Of a DNA stretch of 55,106 nt, positions 25,288-33,601 are shown in pieces; positions within the stretch are counted from its first letter, which is position 1; each line of letters begins with the position of its first letter. The notes beneath the pieces are model-generated. The model ran no database searches. It was given only the letters and a program-made list of their open reading frames with translations, and was not told the DNA's origin. This DNA is from Verrucomicrobiota bacterium (GTDB lineage Bacteria > Verrucomicrobiota > Verrucomicrobiae > Limisphaerales > UBA11358). Where the stretch lies: contig JACZKP010000145.1 in the NCBI GenBank assembly GCA_014860005.1, positions 1 through 55,106 on the forward strand, in the 5' to 3' direction. The translations under genes and the position numbers were made by a program.

Positions 25288-25348
25288 GCGCCTTTTCTAT
25301 CGGGAATTGCGTGGTTGTCAAAGCACTTTGCCAGCGGCATGAGTGCGA

Positions 25349-26137
25349 TCACGTACTGCGGTGATGCGGCGAAGGCGCAATCGAATGCTTCCACTCCTGA
25401 ATCACGGCGCGCATCTGCTCGGCGGCGTTCAGTTTTGGTTTCACGTGCTTGAGGCTGAACCACGGCAACATGCCCAGCAGATCGGGCGTCACGAGAATCT
25501 GTCCGTCGCAGTCCGGCCCGGCGCCGATGCCAATGGTGGGAATCGGAATTCGCTGCGAGATTTCCTTCGCCACCGGCGGCGTCACCAGTTCCAGCACGAT
25601 GGCAAACGCACCGGCGGTCACCAGCGCATCCGCGTCCGTCAACAACGCCTGATGTTCCGGATCTTTTTTCCCTTTGATCCGATAACCGCCTTCCTCATGC
25701 ACGTGCTGCGGCAACATGCCGAGGTGTCCGCAGAAGGGAATCCCCGCCTGCACAATCGCGCAAACCTGCTCGACGATTTCCTGTCCGCCCTCGGCTTTCA
25801 CCGCTTCCGCGCCCGCCGCCACCAGCCGGCGTGCGCTGTCCACGGCGCTGCCCGCGGTTTCGTAGGTGCGATAGGGCAGGTCGGCCACGAGCAACGCGCG
25901 CGGTTGCGCGCGGGCCGCAGCGCGGACGTGATGTTCCATTTCGGCCAAAGTTACGGCAGTGGTGTCGGGATAACCCAGCACGACCATGCCCAGCGAATCG
26001 CCCACGAGGATGAAGGGAATTCCCACTTCATCCAGCAGGCGCGTCATCGGGAAATCGTAGGCCGTGAGGGCGGCAATCTTTTCGCCGCGCGCTTTCATGG
26101 CGCGGATGGATTCAGCGGTAACTTTGGTTTGACGCAT
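25349..26137 (-). CDS. panB: 3-methyl-2-oxobutanoate hydroxymethyltransferase
   Basis: PanB makes ketopantoate from alpha-ketoisovalerate and methylene-THF, the first step of pantothenate synthesis. The 262-residue protein shows KIAALTAYDFPMTRLLDEVG, FILVGDSLGMVVLGYPDTT, Mg ligands in VGDSLGM and LVADLPY, AVKAEGG, CGHLGMLPQHVHEEGGYR, LVTPPVAKEIS and TIGIGAGPDCDGQILVTPDL. ATG 26137 gives MRQTKVTAESI; the open frame upstream lies in the heptose kinase gene end. It follows that gene by 47 bases. Confidence 0.95.
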   Translation of the reverse strand: MRQTKVTAESIRAMKARGEKIAALTAYDFPMTRLLDEVGIPFILVGDSLGMVVLGYPDTTAVTLAEMEHHVRAAARAQPRALLVADLPYRTYETAGSAVDSARRLVAAGAEAVKAEGGQEIVEQVCAIVQAGIPFCGHLGMLPQHVHEEGGYRIKGKKDPEHQALLTDADALVTAGAFAIVLELVTPPVAKEISQRIPIPTIGIGAGPDCDGQILVTPDLLGMLPWFSLKHVKPKLNAAEQMRAVIQEWKHSIAPSPHHRST

Positions 26138-26184
26138 GGCAGTGGTGGCCCCGGTCTGGCTGGTTTCCCAGGGCCGTCTCAGCC

Positions 26185-27195
26185 TCATTTGAAACTGGCC
26201 AGCAGTTCCTCCGGCGTGGCCGTGGCCGTGCCGATCTTGCCGACCACAATGCCGGCCGCGTGATTGGAAAGAATGGCCGCCTCGATGGGCGACGCGCCGG
26301 CCGCAATGGCGGCGGTAAAGGTGGCAATCACGGTGTCGCCCGCGCCCGACACGTCGAACACTTCCTGCGCCAGCGTGGGGATGTGAAACGGTTTGTGGTC
26401 GCGCCGGCACAACAACATGCCGGCTTCGCTCAACGTGATCAGCAGCACTGCCGGGCGCAGTTCGCGCAAAAGCTTTTCCGCCGCCTGCAACAGATTGGGA
26501 TCCGCGAGCGGATTGGCATGGCGCGTTTCATCCGGCAGGTTGGCCAGCTCGAAAGTCTCTTTGCGATTGGGTGTGATGAGCGACAAACCGGCCAGATTCA
26601 CCCGATGAACGGGTTTCGGGTCGAGGCTCAACCAGACGCCCTGACGATGGCAAAGCTCCTTGAGTTGATCGAGCAACGATTGGGTGACCACGCCCTTGCC
26701 ATAATCGCCCACGATGACCGCCGCGGTTTCCTGAATCTGCGCCTGGATGAGCGACACGAGCCGCCGCGTCATGCGCGGATCCAAACCGTCGCGGGCTTCC
26801 CGGTCAATGCGGACAACCTGCTGTTGATGCGCGACGATGCGCGTCTTCAGGCTGGTGGGCCGGGAAGCTGCGGCCAGCAAACCGCGGCAGCCGACGTTCT
26901 GTCCGTTCAGCAGTTGTTTGAGTTGTTCCGCCGCGGCGTCGCGCCCCACGGTACCGAACAGTTCTGACGGCACCCGCAACGCCGTGAGGTTGCGCGACAC
27001 ATTGGCTGCGCCGCCCGGCATGAAACTCTCGCGCTGAAAATCCACCACCGGCACGGGCGCTTCCGGGGAGATGCGCGCCACGCTGCCCCAGATGAACTGG
27101 TCGAGCATGACGTCGCCGACCACGAGGATGCGGGATTGCGCGGCGGCACTCAGGATTTGTCGCACGCGGGAAATGGCCAATTGATTTCGTTTCAT
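26185..27195 (-). CDS. D-glycero-beta-D-manno-heptose-7-phosphate kinase (RfaE1-like)
   Basis: A PfkB-family sugar kinase. Motifs are ILVVGDVMLDQFIWGSVARI, SPEAPVPVVDFQRE, the PfkB-1-like MPGGAANVSRNLTALR, VVRIDREARDGLD, VVGDYGKGVVTQSLLDQL, ITPNRKET, and the C-terminal catalytic DVSGAGDTVIATFTAAIAAG with Asp in GAGD. ISPEAPVP and GDVMLD are typical of RfaE domain I, used for ADP-heptose in lipopolysaccharide core synthesis. The nucleotidyltransferase domain II of fused HldE is absent (336 residues), so another gene must supply it. ATG 27195 start. Confidence 0.88.
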   Translation of the reverse strand: MKRNQLAISRVRQILSAAAQSRILVVGDVMLDQFIWGSVARISPEAPVPVVDFQRESFMPGGAANVSRNLTALRVPSELFGTVGRDAAAEQLKQLLNGQNVGCRGLLAAASRPTSLKTRIVAHQQQVVRIDREARDGLDPRMTRRLVSLIQAQIQETAAVIVGDYGKGVVTQSLLDQLKELCHRQGVWLSLDPKPVHRVNLAGLSLITPNRKETFELANLPDETRHANPLADPNLLQAAEKLLRELRPAVLLITLSEAGMLLCRRDHKPFHIPTLAQEVFDVSGAGDTVIATFTAAIAAGASPIEAAILSNHAAGIVVGKIGTATATPEELLASFK

Positions 27196-27437
27196 GATTT
27201 GACTGGCGGTAAAGCCACCCAGCAGGAATCAGAAAGCGCAAAATCCCGCAAAACGCCAGAGAAAACGCACAGCCATGCCGGGGATTTGAGCACCGTGGAT
27301 TATTCGGACCTCACCACTGATGTTAACTATCAACGACCGGCGTGAGCGTGGTGGTCCGGCCGTTGGCCAAATTGTCAGTGCAAAATATCTGCTGTGCTTC
27401 CGGGTTGTGTTTGGTTAACTGACGAGCATCCGATGCG

Positions 27438-28301
27438 ATGAAAATCATCACCGACGAGAATTGCACCGCTTACGCCAGCCCCGGCCATCCCGAACGGCCT
27501 GCGCGAATTTCTTTGACGCTCGAAAAACTGCGTCAGCAGCAGGACCTCAAGCTCGCCTGGGCGAAGCCCGGTCTCGCCGAGGATGCGCCGCTCCTGCGCG
27601 CCCATGAACCGGAACACCTGGCGCGCTTGAAGGTTCCCCGCGATTTCGACGTGGACACGGCGTATCACCCGAACATTGAAACGCACGCGCGCCGTTCCGT
27701 GGGCGCGGCACTGGAGGCGCTCAAGTCTGCCCGTGCTGGCGAGAGTGTCTTCAGCCTCATGCGCCCGCCCGGTCACCACGCCACGCGGGCTGAAGCCATG
27801 GGATTCTGCTATCTGAATTCGATTGCGGTTGCCGTGCTGGAAGCCACGGCCACAGGTGCGAAGCGCGTGGCGGTGTTTGATTTCGACGTGCATCACGGCA
27901 ACGGCACGGAGGCGATTCTGGTGAATCAACCGGGCACGGCGTTTTTCTCGATTCATCAGCATCCGTGCTATCCCGGCACCGGCACGGCCAATGTCGGCAA
28001 GAACTGTTTCAATTATCCCATCGCGCCGCTGACGCCGCGCGAGGAGCATCGCAAAGTCCTCACCCGCGCGCTGGAGGCGTTGAAGGAGTTCAAACCCGAT
28101 CTCGTCGCGGTGTCCGCCGGTTTCGATGCCTATGTCCACGATCCGATTGCGCACGAACTGCTGGAGATCGAGGATTTCCACTGGCTGGGCAAGGAACTGC
28201 GCGCGCTCAGCCTGCCGATGTTCAGCGTGCTCGAAGGCGGGTATAGCAATGATCTGCCGGAACTGATTCTGGCATATCTGAAGGGCGTGAGCGGGAAATG
28301 A
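27438..28301 (+). CDS. histone deacetylase family protein
   Basis: A zinc-dependent deacetylase of the HDAC/AcuC/acetylpolyamine amidohydrolase family. Seen are SPGHPERPARI near the start, LMRPPGHHATRAEAMGFCYL with the catalytic His pair, the metal site VAVFDFDVHHGNGTEAIL, FFSIHQHPCYPGTG, LVAVSAGFDAYVHDPI with the second Asp ligand, and the transition-state Tyr in EGGYSNDL. All active-site positions are present. The length of 287 is at the short end. The substrate (acetyl-lysine protein, acetylpolyamine or other) cannot be told. It is divergent from the heptose kinase gene across 242 bases in which I see no gene. Confidence 0.92.
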   Translation: MKIITDENCTAYASPGHPERPARISLTLEKLRQQQDLKLAWAKPGLAEDAPLLRAHEPEHLARLKVPRDFDVDTAYHPNIETHARRSVGAALEALKSARAGESVFSLMRPPGHHATRAEAMGFCYLNSIAVAVLEATATGAKRVAVFDFDVHHGNGTEAILVNQPGTAFFSIHQHPCYPGTGTANVGKNCFNYPIAPLTPREEHRKVLTRALEALKEFKPDLVAVSAGFDAYVHDPIAHELLEIEDFHWLGKELRALSLPMFSVLEGGYSNDLPELILAYLKGVSGK

Positions 28302-28319
28302 GCCGCCATTTGGTTTCCC

Positions 28320-29237
28320 ATGAACCGTAGCCGCCGACGTGAGGCTCTGGTTCTCCTCACGTCGTCCGTTCACCGCAGGGGCGCGGGAAACTCACTCTGG
28401 TTTTACTTCCCACTCACGGTTGCCATGTACACCGGTTGCACGACTTCACGCCTTGGACCGCCGTTGTCCCAGGCGGTCGAGGAGACTGTCTCGATGAATG
28501 TGCCCTTCAAGATCGGCAACACCGTGGTGAACGCGGAAGTGTTTCAGCGCGGTTCGCCGGTGCCCACGATGATTAACGTGCATGACGACGAGAACACTTC
28601 CGTGGCCGCGGGCAGGATCGTTCTTGAACAAACCAGCGGGCGGCTCATTGAACTGGCGCACGGCGGGGAGCGGCTCGTCACCTTCCATCTCAACAGCGAA
28701 CGGCACGCCTTCGATCCCAACCGCATTTTCTCGGACGCCGGCATCCGGGACACATTAAAGCGGCGCGGCGCGTATTCCCTGGCCGCGCACTATGCCGTCA
28801 AACGCTTTGCCACGCAGTATCTCGAACGGTTCGGACTGGACCGCGAACCGGTCATTGTGGCGCTGCACAATAATTCCGAAGGCGCTCTCGCCATTCACAG
28901 CTATCTCCGGGACGGTGATCAGGCGGCCGCGGCCGCGCGCGTGCATGTTGCGGCGAGGCGAAGTCCTGATGATTTCTTTTACGTCACGGATCAGCGCTTT
29001 TTCGACTACCTCAAACAACAGGATTTCAACGTGGTGTTACAGGACAACGCCGCCGTGCCCGATGACGGTTCGCTGTCGGTTTACTTCGCGCGCAAGGGCG
29101 TTCCTTACGTCAACATCGAAGCCGAGATCAGTCATCTCAACGCCCAGATTGAAATGGTGCGCGTCGTGCGGGAGATGCTGGAAGTCCTCGGGCTGATGGA
29201 CCGCGGCGCAAACCGACCTTCGATCAGCGCCAGTTGA
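28320..29237 (+). CDS. putative lipoprotein with HxxE...H...E zinc-hydrolase-like pattern, unknown function
   Basis: I do not recognise this 305-residue protein. A hydrophobic stretch (NSLWFYFPLTVAMYTGC) ends in a possible lipobox Cys at residue 40, suggesting export. The body has TMINVHDDENTSVAAG, VIVALHNNSEGALAIHSYL, FYVTDQRFFDYLKQQDFNVV and VPYVNIEAEISHLNAQIEM. His-x-x-Glu, a later His and a late Glu are placed as in M14/AstE-like zinc hydrolases; this is inference only. The first ~12 codons lie in a dispersed repeat (28327-28366), so the real start may differ; ATG 28425 and ATG 28494 are alternatives. It follows the deacetylase by 18 bases and may be co-transcribed with it. Confidence 0.7.
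   Translation: MNRSRRREALVLLTSSVHRRGAGNSLWFYFPLTVAMYTGCTTSRLGPPLSQAVEETVSMNVPFKIGNTVVNAEVFQRGSPVPTMINVHDDENTSVAAGRIVLEQTSGRLIELAHGGERLVTFHLNSERHAFDPNRIFSDAGIRDTLKRRGAYSLAAHYAVKRFATQYLERFGLDREPVIVALHNNSEGALAIHSYLRDGDQAAAAARVHVAARRSPDDFFYVTDQRFFDYLKQQDFNVVLQDNAAVPDDGSLSVYFARKGVPYVNIEAEISHLNAQIEMVRVVREMLEVLGLMDRGANRPSISAS
28327..28366. repeat. dispersed repeat, family B (GCCGACGTGAGG type)
   Basis: GCCGACGTGAGG and CCTCACGTCG form an imperfect inverted pair around a short loop. The same GTAG..GCCGACGTGAGG core recurs at 42783 and 48781. It overlaps the first codons of the unknown putative lipoprotein gene, producing its Arg-rich start. Confidence 0.6.
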
Positions 29238-29354
29238 TGCGGGTTGCGAGTCATGCGGCCCTCTCGTGGACGCAAATGTAACCGGGCAGGATGATTTGTG
29301 GCCGGGCGGTTTTCCGGCCTTGCCAACCGCTCATTGCTTCCGCATTTTCGCGCC

Positions 29355-29831
29355 ATGCAATCGCACGAACTCCTGCGCGAAGTCCTCCAGAAGACCAGTG
29401 CCAAACAGGTGGCCGCCGATCTGAACCTATCGCTCTCGATGATCTACAAATGGGCCGAACCCGGCGAAGGCGACGGCAGTGGCGCCGTTAATCCGTTGGA
29501 TCGCATTGAAGGCTTGTGGCGCAGCACGAACGACACGCGACTCGTGCAGTGGATCTGCCAGCGCGCCGGCGGTTTCTTCATTCAGAATCCCAAGACCAAC
29601 AATCCGCACCCCGACTATCTCATTCCGGCCACCAACGAGATTGTGCAGGAATTCGCTGATCTGCTCTCAGTCATCGCCATCGCCGCCGCCGACAACCAAG
29701 TCACGCCGCCGGAGGCCAGGAAAATCCGCGCGCGGTGGGAGGAGTTGAAATCCGTCACGGAAGGTTTTGTGGTTTGTTGCGAGGAAGGCAACTTCTCGGA
29801 ATTGCGGCGACAGACCGCGCAGCAGGCGTGA
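29355..29831 (+). CDS. phage-CII-like regulatory protein
   Basis: 158 residues with an N-terminal helix-turn-helix-like part (ELLREVLQKTSAKQVAADLN, LSLSMIYKWAE) followed by NPLDRIEGLWRSTNDTRLVQ, WICQRAGGFFIQNP and a helical part with LLSVIAIAAADNQVTPPEA. This arrangement, in which a Lys-Trp helix is followed by NPLDR and then a dimer helix, resembles the CII/CP76 phage regulatory family that Verrucomicrobiota carry on the chromosome. No other phage genes flank it, so a prophage is not supported. ATG 29355 is chosen over the earlier in-frame start at 29298 because it begins at the conserved helix. The target is unknown. Confidence 0.75.
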   Translation: MQSHELLREVLQKTSAKQVAADLNLSLSMIYKWAEPGEGDGSGAVNPLDRIEGLWRSTNDTRLVQWICQRAGGFFIQNPKTNNPHPDYLIPATNEIVQEFADLLSVIAIAAADNQVTPPEARKIRARWEELKSVTEGFVVCCEEGNFSELRRQTAQQA

Positions 29832-30268
29832 GTCCAATCCGGGTAATTCATGCCGGCCGGCAAGCACGCCTGTTATTCCGGTACAGCTCCTTCCATTCGA
29901 TTCGCTTGTTGATACTTCCCACCGAGGAACGAGTGGGTCGCTTCGACGGCGATATGATTAGGCAAACCTCCGAAAAGTAGTTTTCGGAGGTTCCCTGAAG
30001 TTTTTTGATGATCCTCTGGAGGCTTGGTGACGCTTCGAAGAATCCATAGTGTGTGCCCGTGTGTCTGGATGGATGCCCAAACTGATCAATCGCCAGCAGT
30101 CGCGGAAATCTCCTCCCGCGGGACTTTGCTGTGCGTGTTGGGTTTCCTATTGGAAGAATCTTGCTCGCTGATACCACTTCCATTCGGCATTCAGGCGCGA
30201 GGAATGGCGTCGGAGGGCTCTTGAAAACGACGACTCGACTATTGACAGGGTTCGCCCACCAACCAACC
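29832..30268. other. 437-base region without a recognised gene
   Basis: Between the CII-like gene and the Gfo/Idh/MocA gene I see no convincing protein. The short frames on either strand lack family features. It contains a strong hairpin (29965-29992). TTGACA occurs at 30242-30247 but is too close to the next start to be its -35. Confidence 0.5.
29965..29992. repeat. perfect 12-bp inverted repeat (hairpin)
   Basis: AACCTCCGAAAA (29965-29976) and TTTTCGGAGGTT (29981-29992) are perfectly complementary around GTAG. A T run (GTTTTTTG) comes about 8 bases later, so it could be an unusual terminator for the CII-like gene or a regulator-binding site. The palindrome itself is certain; the function is inferred. 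Confidence 0.7.
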
Positions 30269-31690
30269 ATGGCAACCGTGAACGCTAACTCAAAGCCGCT
30301 CGCGTCACGACGCGATTTTCTCAAGACCACCAGCCAATTCGCCGCTGCCTCCGCCTTGGCGGGGGTTGCGCTGCCGCATGTCCACGCAGCGGAGGACAAC
30401 ACCATTCGCCTCGCGCTGATCGGTTGCGGCGGACGCGGCAATGGCGCGGTCGCCAATGCCATGTCCGCTGGCGGCCTGGTTATGGGCGACGACGCGGGTA
30501 CGAAACGCGCCTTGGGCACCGGCGCGGGTGGTCCAGTCAAGCTGATTGCCATGGCTGATATCCGCCAGGATCGCCTCGACCAATCTTACTCGGCGCTCCG
30601 CCAAGCCTTGGGCGACTGGGTTGATGTGCCGCCGGATCGCCGGTTTCTGGGCTTCGACGCCTACCGCAAAGCGATTGATTGTCTCCGACCGGGCGATGTT
30701 GCGCTGCTCACCACGCACGCCGGCTTTCGCGCGCCGCACCTGGAGTACGCCGTGCAAAAGGGTGTCAATGTGTTCATGGAAAAAGATTTTGCGCCCGACC
30801 CCGGTGGGGTTAAGCGCATCCTTCGGGCGGGAGAAGCCGCGGAAAAGAAAAATCTCAAGATCGCCGCCGGCCTGATGTGCCGACATTCCTCCGCGCGCCA
30901 GGCATTGATCCAGAAGATTCGTGACGGTGCCATGGGCGAGGTCCAACTCATCCGCGCTTACCGCATGGATGCGGGTTATTTCATGCCGCCCTTCCCGCGC
31001 GGCCAAAACGAGTTGCTCTGGCAGCTCAGTCCCGGTCGTCCCTACCAGTTCCTGTGGTCCTCCGGCGGCGTCTTCATCGAACTGATGATCCACCAGATTG
31101 ACGAATGTTTCTGGATCAAGGATGCCTGGCCCGTGTCCGCTCATGGTGTCGGTGGACGGTTCGCCGGCAGCACCGATTGCAGCCAGAATCTCGACAGCTA
31201 CTCGATCGAATACACTTTCGCCGATGGGACGAAGGCCCTCGTCACGGGCCGTTACACCCCGAACTGTCACGACGATTTCGCCACCTTCGTGCATGGCACG
31301 AAATGCGCCGCGAAGTTTTCCGGCAACATTCATGCGCCGAACTGCTGGCTTTACGAGGATCAACGCATCGAGTCGGGCAAAATCGCCTGGCGCGCACCGC
31401 GGGAGACCGTCAACCCTTGGCAAGCCGAATGGGATGTTCTCTTGAGTGCGATCCGAAACAACCGGCCGCACAACGAAGCCCGACGGGCCGCCCTCTCGAA
31501 CCTCGGCGCCATTATGGGGCGGGCCGCCGTACATTCTGGAAAGCTCATCACGTGGGAGGAAGCGATGGCGTCTGATTTCCAATTCTGCCCCAACGTGGAT
31601 GAATTGACCGCGAACAGCCCCGCGCCGGTTCAGGCGGACGCACAAGGGCGCTACCCGGCGCCGATCCCCGGCAAGACGGTGGAGATTTAG
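30269..31690 (+). CDS. Tat-exported Gfo/Idh/MocA family oxidoreductase
   Basis: 473 residues. A twin-arginine signal (LASRRDFLKTTSQFAAASAL) precedes the Rossmann fold: TIRLALIGCGGRGNGAVANA, LIAMADIRQDRLDQS, and a VNVFMEKDFAPDPGG segment where most members have EKP. The C-terminal domain has GGVFIELMIHQIDECFWIKD, with His in the HQID position typical of the family. It probably oxidises or epimerises a sugar or cyclitol, in the periplasm with a bound cofactor; the substrate is unknown. ATG 30269 starts the Tat signal; the frame is open further upstream. Its stop shares one base with the start of the SGNH lipoprotein gene, so they form an operon. Confidence 0.88.
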   Translation: MATVNANSKPLASRRDFLKTTSQFAAASALAGVALPHVHAAEDNTIRLALIGCGGRGNGAVANAMSAGGLVMGDDAGTKRALGTGAGGPVKLIAMADIRQDRLDQSYSALRQALGDWVDVPPDRRFLGFDAYRKAIDCLRPGDVALLTTHAGFRAPHLEYAVQKGVNVFMEKDFAPDPGGVKRILRAGEAAEKKNLKIAAGLMCRHSSARQALIQKIRDGAMGEVQLIRAYRMDAGYFMPPFPRGQNELLWQLSPGRPYQFLWSSGGVFIELMIHQIDECFWIKDAWPVSAHGVGGRFAGSTDCSQNLDSYSIEYTFADGTKALVTGRYTPNCHDDFATFVHGTKCAAKFSGNIHAPNCWLYEDQRIESGKIAWRAPRETVNPWQAEWDVLLSAIRNNRPHNEARRAALSNLGAIMGRAAVHSGKLITWEEAMASDFQFCPNVDELTANSPAPVQADAQGRYPAPIPGKTVEI

Positions 31691-32805
31691 TGGAACTGAC
31701 GATGCCAGCTCCGATGGCTACCGCCGCTCTTGGCACCTCGACCAAGTGCGCGGCTGTGAATCGCAGATACACCTTGCTGGCGCTGCTTGCGGGAACGTGT
31801 CTCGGCATGTTGTGTGGTTGCGCGACCGGTCCCCGGGAACAACTGAAGCAACAGATCGGCGAGTCGTTTGTGTTTGTGGGCGAAGAGCCGGCCTCGCTCG
31901 CGCATTTGCCCGCACGCGATCAACGCTTCGGTTTGCGCAGCACCTACTTGCCCGGCGCAGACACTGTCGAGTACGAGGCGGGGCGTGATTTCGTGTTGGA
32001 CATTACCACGGGCACGCTGCGACGCACACCCGACTCGCGCATTCCTGACTTCCGCACCAACGTGCTTTACGGCCAGCAGGCATTTGATCACTCCAAATTC
32101 CCCGGTTTCGGCAACACCGGTTTCTTCGCGTTTGCGGAGTACCGCTTCGCCGCATCCACGGGCTGGCCCAGACAGTTGTCTCAAGCACACTTCCTCAAAC
32201 AGACCCGGGCGAAACTGACTGGCGGCGAACCGGTAAAGCTCGTGGCATTTGGCGACAGCATCACGGCTGGCGGCGACGCCACCCGACCCGAACTGATTTT
32301 TTGGCAGCGGTGGGCGGATGAACTTCAGCGTAAGTATCCGCGGGCAAACGTTACCGTCTTAAACGGTGCGACGGGTGGCGACTCCACCGTGCAAGGCCTG
32401 CAACGCCTCCAAACCAAAGTGCTCGACGAAAAGCCTGATCTCGTCCTGATCGGTTTCGGCATGAACGACCACAATCTGGGCGGCGTGCCCATTCCGCAGT
32501 TCGAACTGAATCTCAAGCAGATGATTGCACTCATTCGGAGTGAAACGCAGGCGGAGATGGTTTTGTTCTCCGCGTTCCCACCGAACCCGCACTGGAAGTA
32601 TGGCACGCATCGGATGTCGGAGTACGCGGCGGCGACGGAACGCGTCGCCCGGGAGGCCGCCTGTGCTTACGCCGATGTGTTCAATAACTGGCAGGCAATG
32701 GCGGCGCTCAAGAAACCGGAGGATTTACTCGGTAACAACATCAATCACCCGAATGATTTCGGGCACTGGATTTATTATCGGGTCTTCGGCGAACTCGGGC
32801 TTTGA
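31690..32805 (+). CDS. SGNH/GDSL-type hydrolase lipoprotein
   Basis: 371 residues. A lipoprotein signal (TLLALLAGTCLGMLCGCATG) has the lipobox Cys at about residue 44. An N-terminal domain of about 130 residues (FVFVGEEPASLAHLPARDQR onward) precedes the SGNH fold: block I LVAFGDSITAGGD, block II NGATGGDSTVQG, block III LIGFGMNDHNLGG and block V HPNDFGHWIYY with Asp and His of the triad. Start GTG 31690 overlaps the previous stop; ATG 31702 and 31711 are alternatives. An ester-bond hydrolase acting on polysaccharide acetyl groups or lipids is likely. The partnership with a secreted sugar oxidoreductase points to carbohydrates (inference). Confidence 0.87.
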   Translation: MELTMPAPMATAALGTSTKCAAVNRRYTLLALLAGTCLGMLCGCATGPREQLKQQIGESFVFVGEEPASLAHLPARDQRFGLRSTYLPGADTVEYEAGRDFVLDITTGTLRRTPDSRIPDFRTNVLYGQQAFDHSKFPGFGNTGFFAFAEYRFAASTGWPRQLSQAHFLKQTRAKLTGGEPVKLVAFGDSITAGGDATRPELIFWQRWADELQRKYPRANVTVLNGATGGDSTVQGLQRLQTKVLDEKPDLVLIGFGMNDHNLGGVPIPQFELNLKQMIALIRSETQAEMVLFSAFPPNPHWKYGTHRMSEYAAATERVAREAACAYADVFNNWQAMAALKKPEDLLGNNINHPNDFGHWIYYRVFGELGL

Positions 32806-33001
32806 TTTGAACGAAAGCAGTGGCTGCTGAAGGGAAGCTGCAATTCGACATTCGGCGGTTTCAGCACGCCAAGTAGCAATCTGTAAATGATACGGGCTAT
32901 CGCCTTTGGCGTCCGCCATCCGCTCCAGACTTGCAGCGACTTTCTGGCGTTGTGTGGTTTGGCGGGCGGGTTGTGGGCCGAAACTGGGAGCCCCATACTT
33001 G

Positions 33002-33040
33002 CCCGGCGAAGCTGGCTGCTTAACAGCTAACTGCGCCGGG
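33002..33040 (-). terminator. hairpin downstream of the initiator tRNA
   Basis: CCCGGCG and CGCCGGG pair perfectly (33002-33008 with 33034-33040). The loop contains a second small stem of CAGC with GCTG. It begins 7 bases after the 3' end of the minus-strand tRNA. There is no T run, so it could be a processing or rho-type end instead of an intrinsic terminator. The region 32806-33001 shows no gene. Confidence 0.35.
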
Positions 33041-33047
33041 TCAAAAT

Positions 33048-33124
33048 TGGTTGCGGGGCTGGGATTTGAACCCAGGACCTCAAGGTTATGAGCCTTGCGA
33101 GCTACCAGGCTGCTCCACCCCGCG
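33048..33124 (-). tRNA. initiator tRNA-fMet (CAT)
   Basis: 77 nt, minus strand, with CCA encoded. Acceptor CGCGGGG pairs with CCCCGCA leaving the C1-A72 mismatch that marks bacterial initiators. The D arm GAGC/GCTC has the AGCCTGGTA loop, the anticodon loop is CTCATAA, the variable loop AGGTC, and the T arm CTGGG/CCCAG with loop TTCAAAT. The anticodon stem is CAAGG/CCTTG, so positions 29:41 form A-U where initiators normally have G-C; 30:40 and 31:39 are G-C. It is encoded divergently from xseB-dxs. Confidence 0.96.
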
Positions 33125-33292
33125 ATCCGTAAGGGACGACACTATCGCTAGAGAGTTTTCCCAGGGCAAGCGAATTCTCAATTTTCACGAGGTTAAGATT
33201 TCTTGGACTGTTGGACTCTGAATGAATTCTGAAATCGCTAGCCGATTGCCGGTCAGTCGGCACTGGACGGGGATGGTGGATTGCTCTAGTTT

Positions 33293-33577
33293 TTGGACGT
33301 GCCAACTCCGTCAAAATCCGCGGGGACGAACAATCCCGCCAAAGCAACCGTGCCGTTTGAGGAAGCTTTGAAGAAACTGGAAACCATTGTGGATGCGATG
33401 GAATCCGGCGATTTGCCGCTGGAAAGCCTGCTGGCGCGGTACGAAGAGGGCATGAAGCTTTCCAAAATCTGCCAGGAGAAGCTGGCGGAGGCGGAATTGA
33501 AGATTCAACAGTTGGAAAAGACCGACGGGGGCGAATTGCGTTTGAAGAACCTGTCCCCGGATTTGTCCGAAGACTGA
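33293..33577 (+). CDS. xseB: exodeoxyribonuclease VII small subunit
   Basis: XseB is the small partner of XseA in the single-strand exonuclease VII. The 94-residue protein has the family core VPFEEALKKLETIVDAMES, GDLPLESLLARYEEGMKLSK and ICQEKLAEAELKIQQLEK, a coiled-coil pair. Start TTG 33293 is one option; GTG 33299 is another, and no strong Shine-Dalgarno decides. xseA is not in the window. dxs follows after 24 bases, a neighbour pair known from many bacteria. Confidence 0.9.
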   Translation: MDVPTPSKSAGTNNPAKATVPFEEALKKLETIVDAMESGDLPLESLLARYEEGMKLSKICQEKLAEAELKIQQLEKTDGGELRLKNLSPDLSED

Positions 33578-33601
33578 GCCCTGAACCCCGAACTCTGATT
33601 T

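Noticed and set aside
29355..29831. Prophage signalled by the CII-like regulator
   Set aside because: No integrase, structural, lysis or replication genes are near; such regulators occur alone on chromosomes of this group.
30305..31645. 446-codon minus-strand frame over the Gfo/Idh/MocA gene
   Set aside because: Shadow of a gene with a Tat signal and family motifs.
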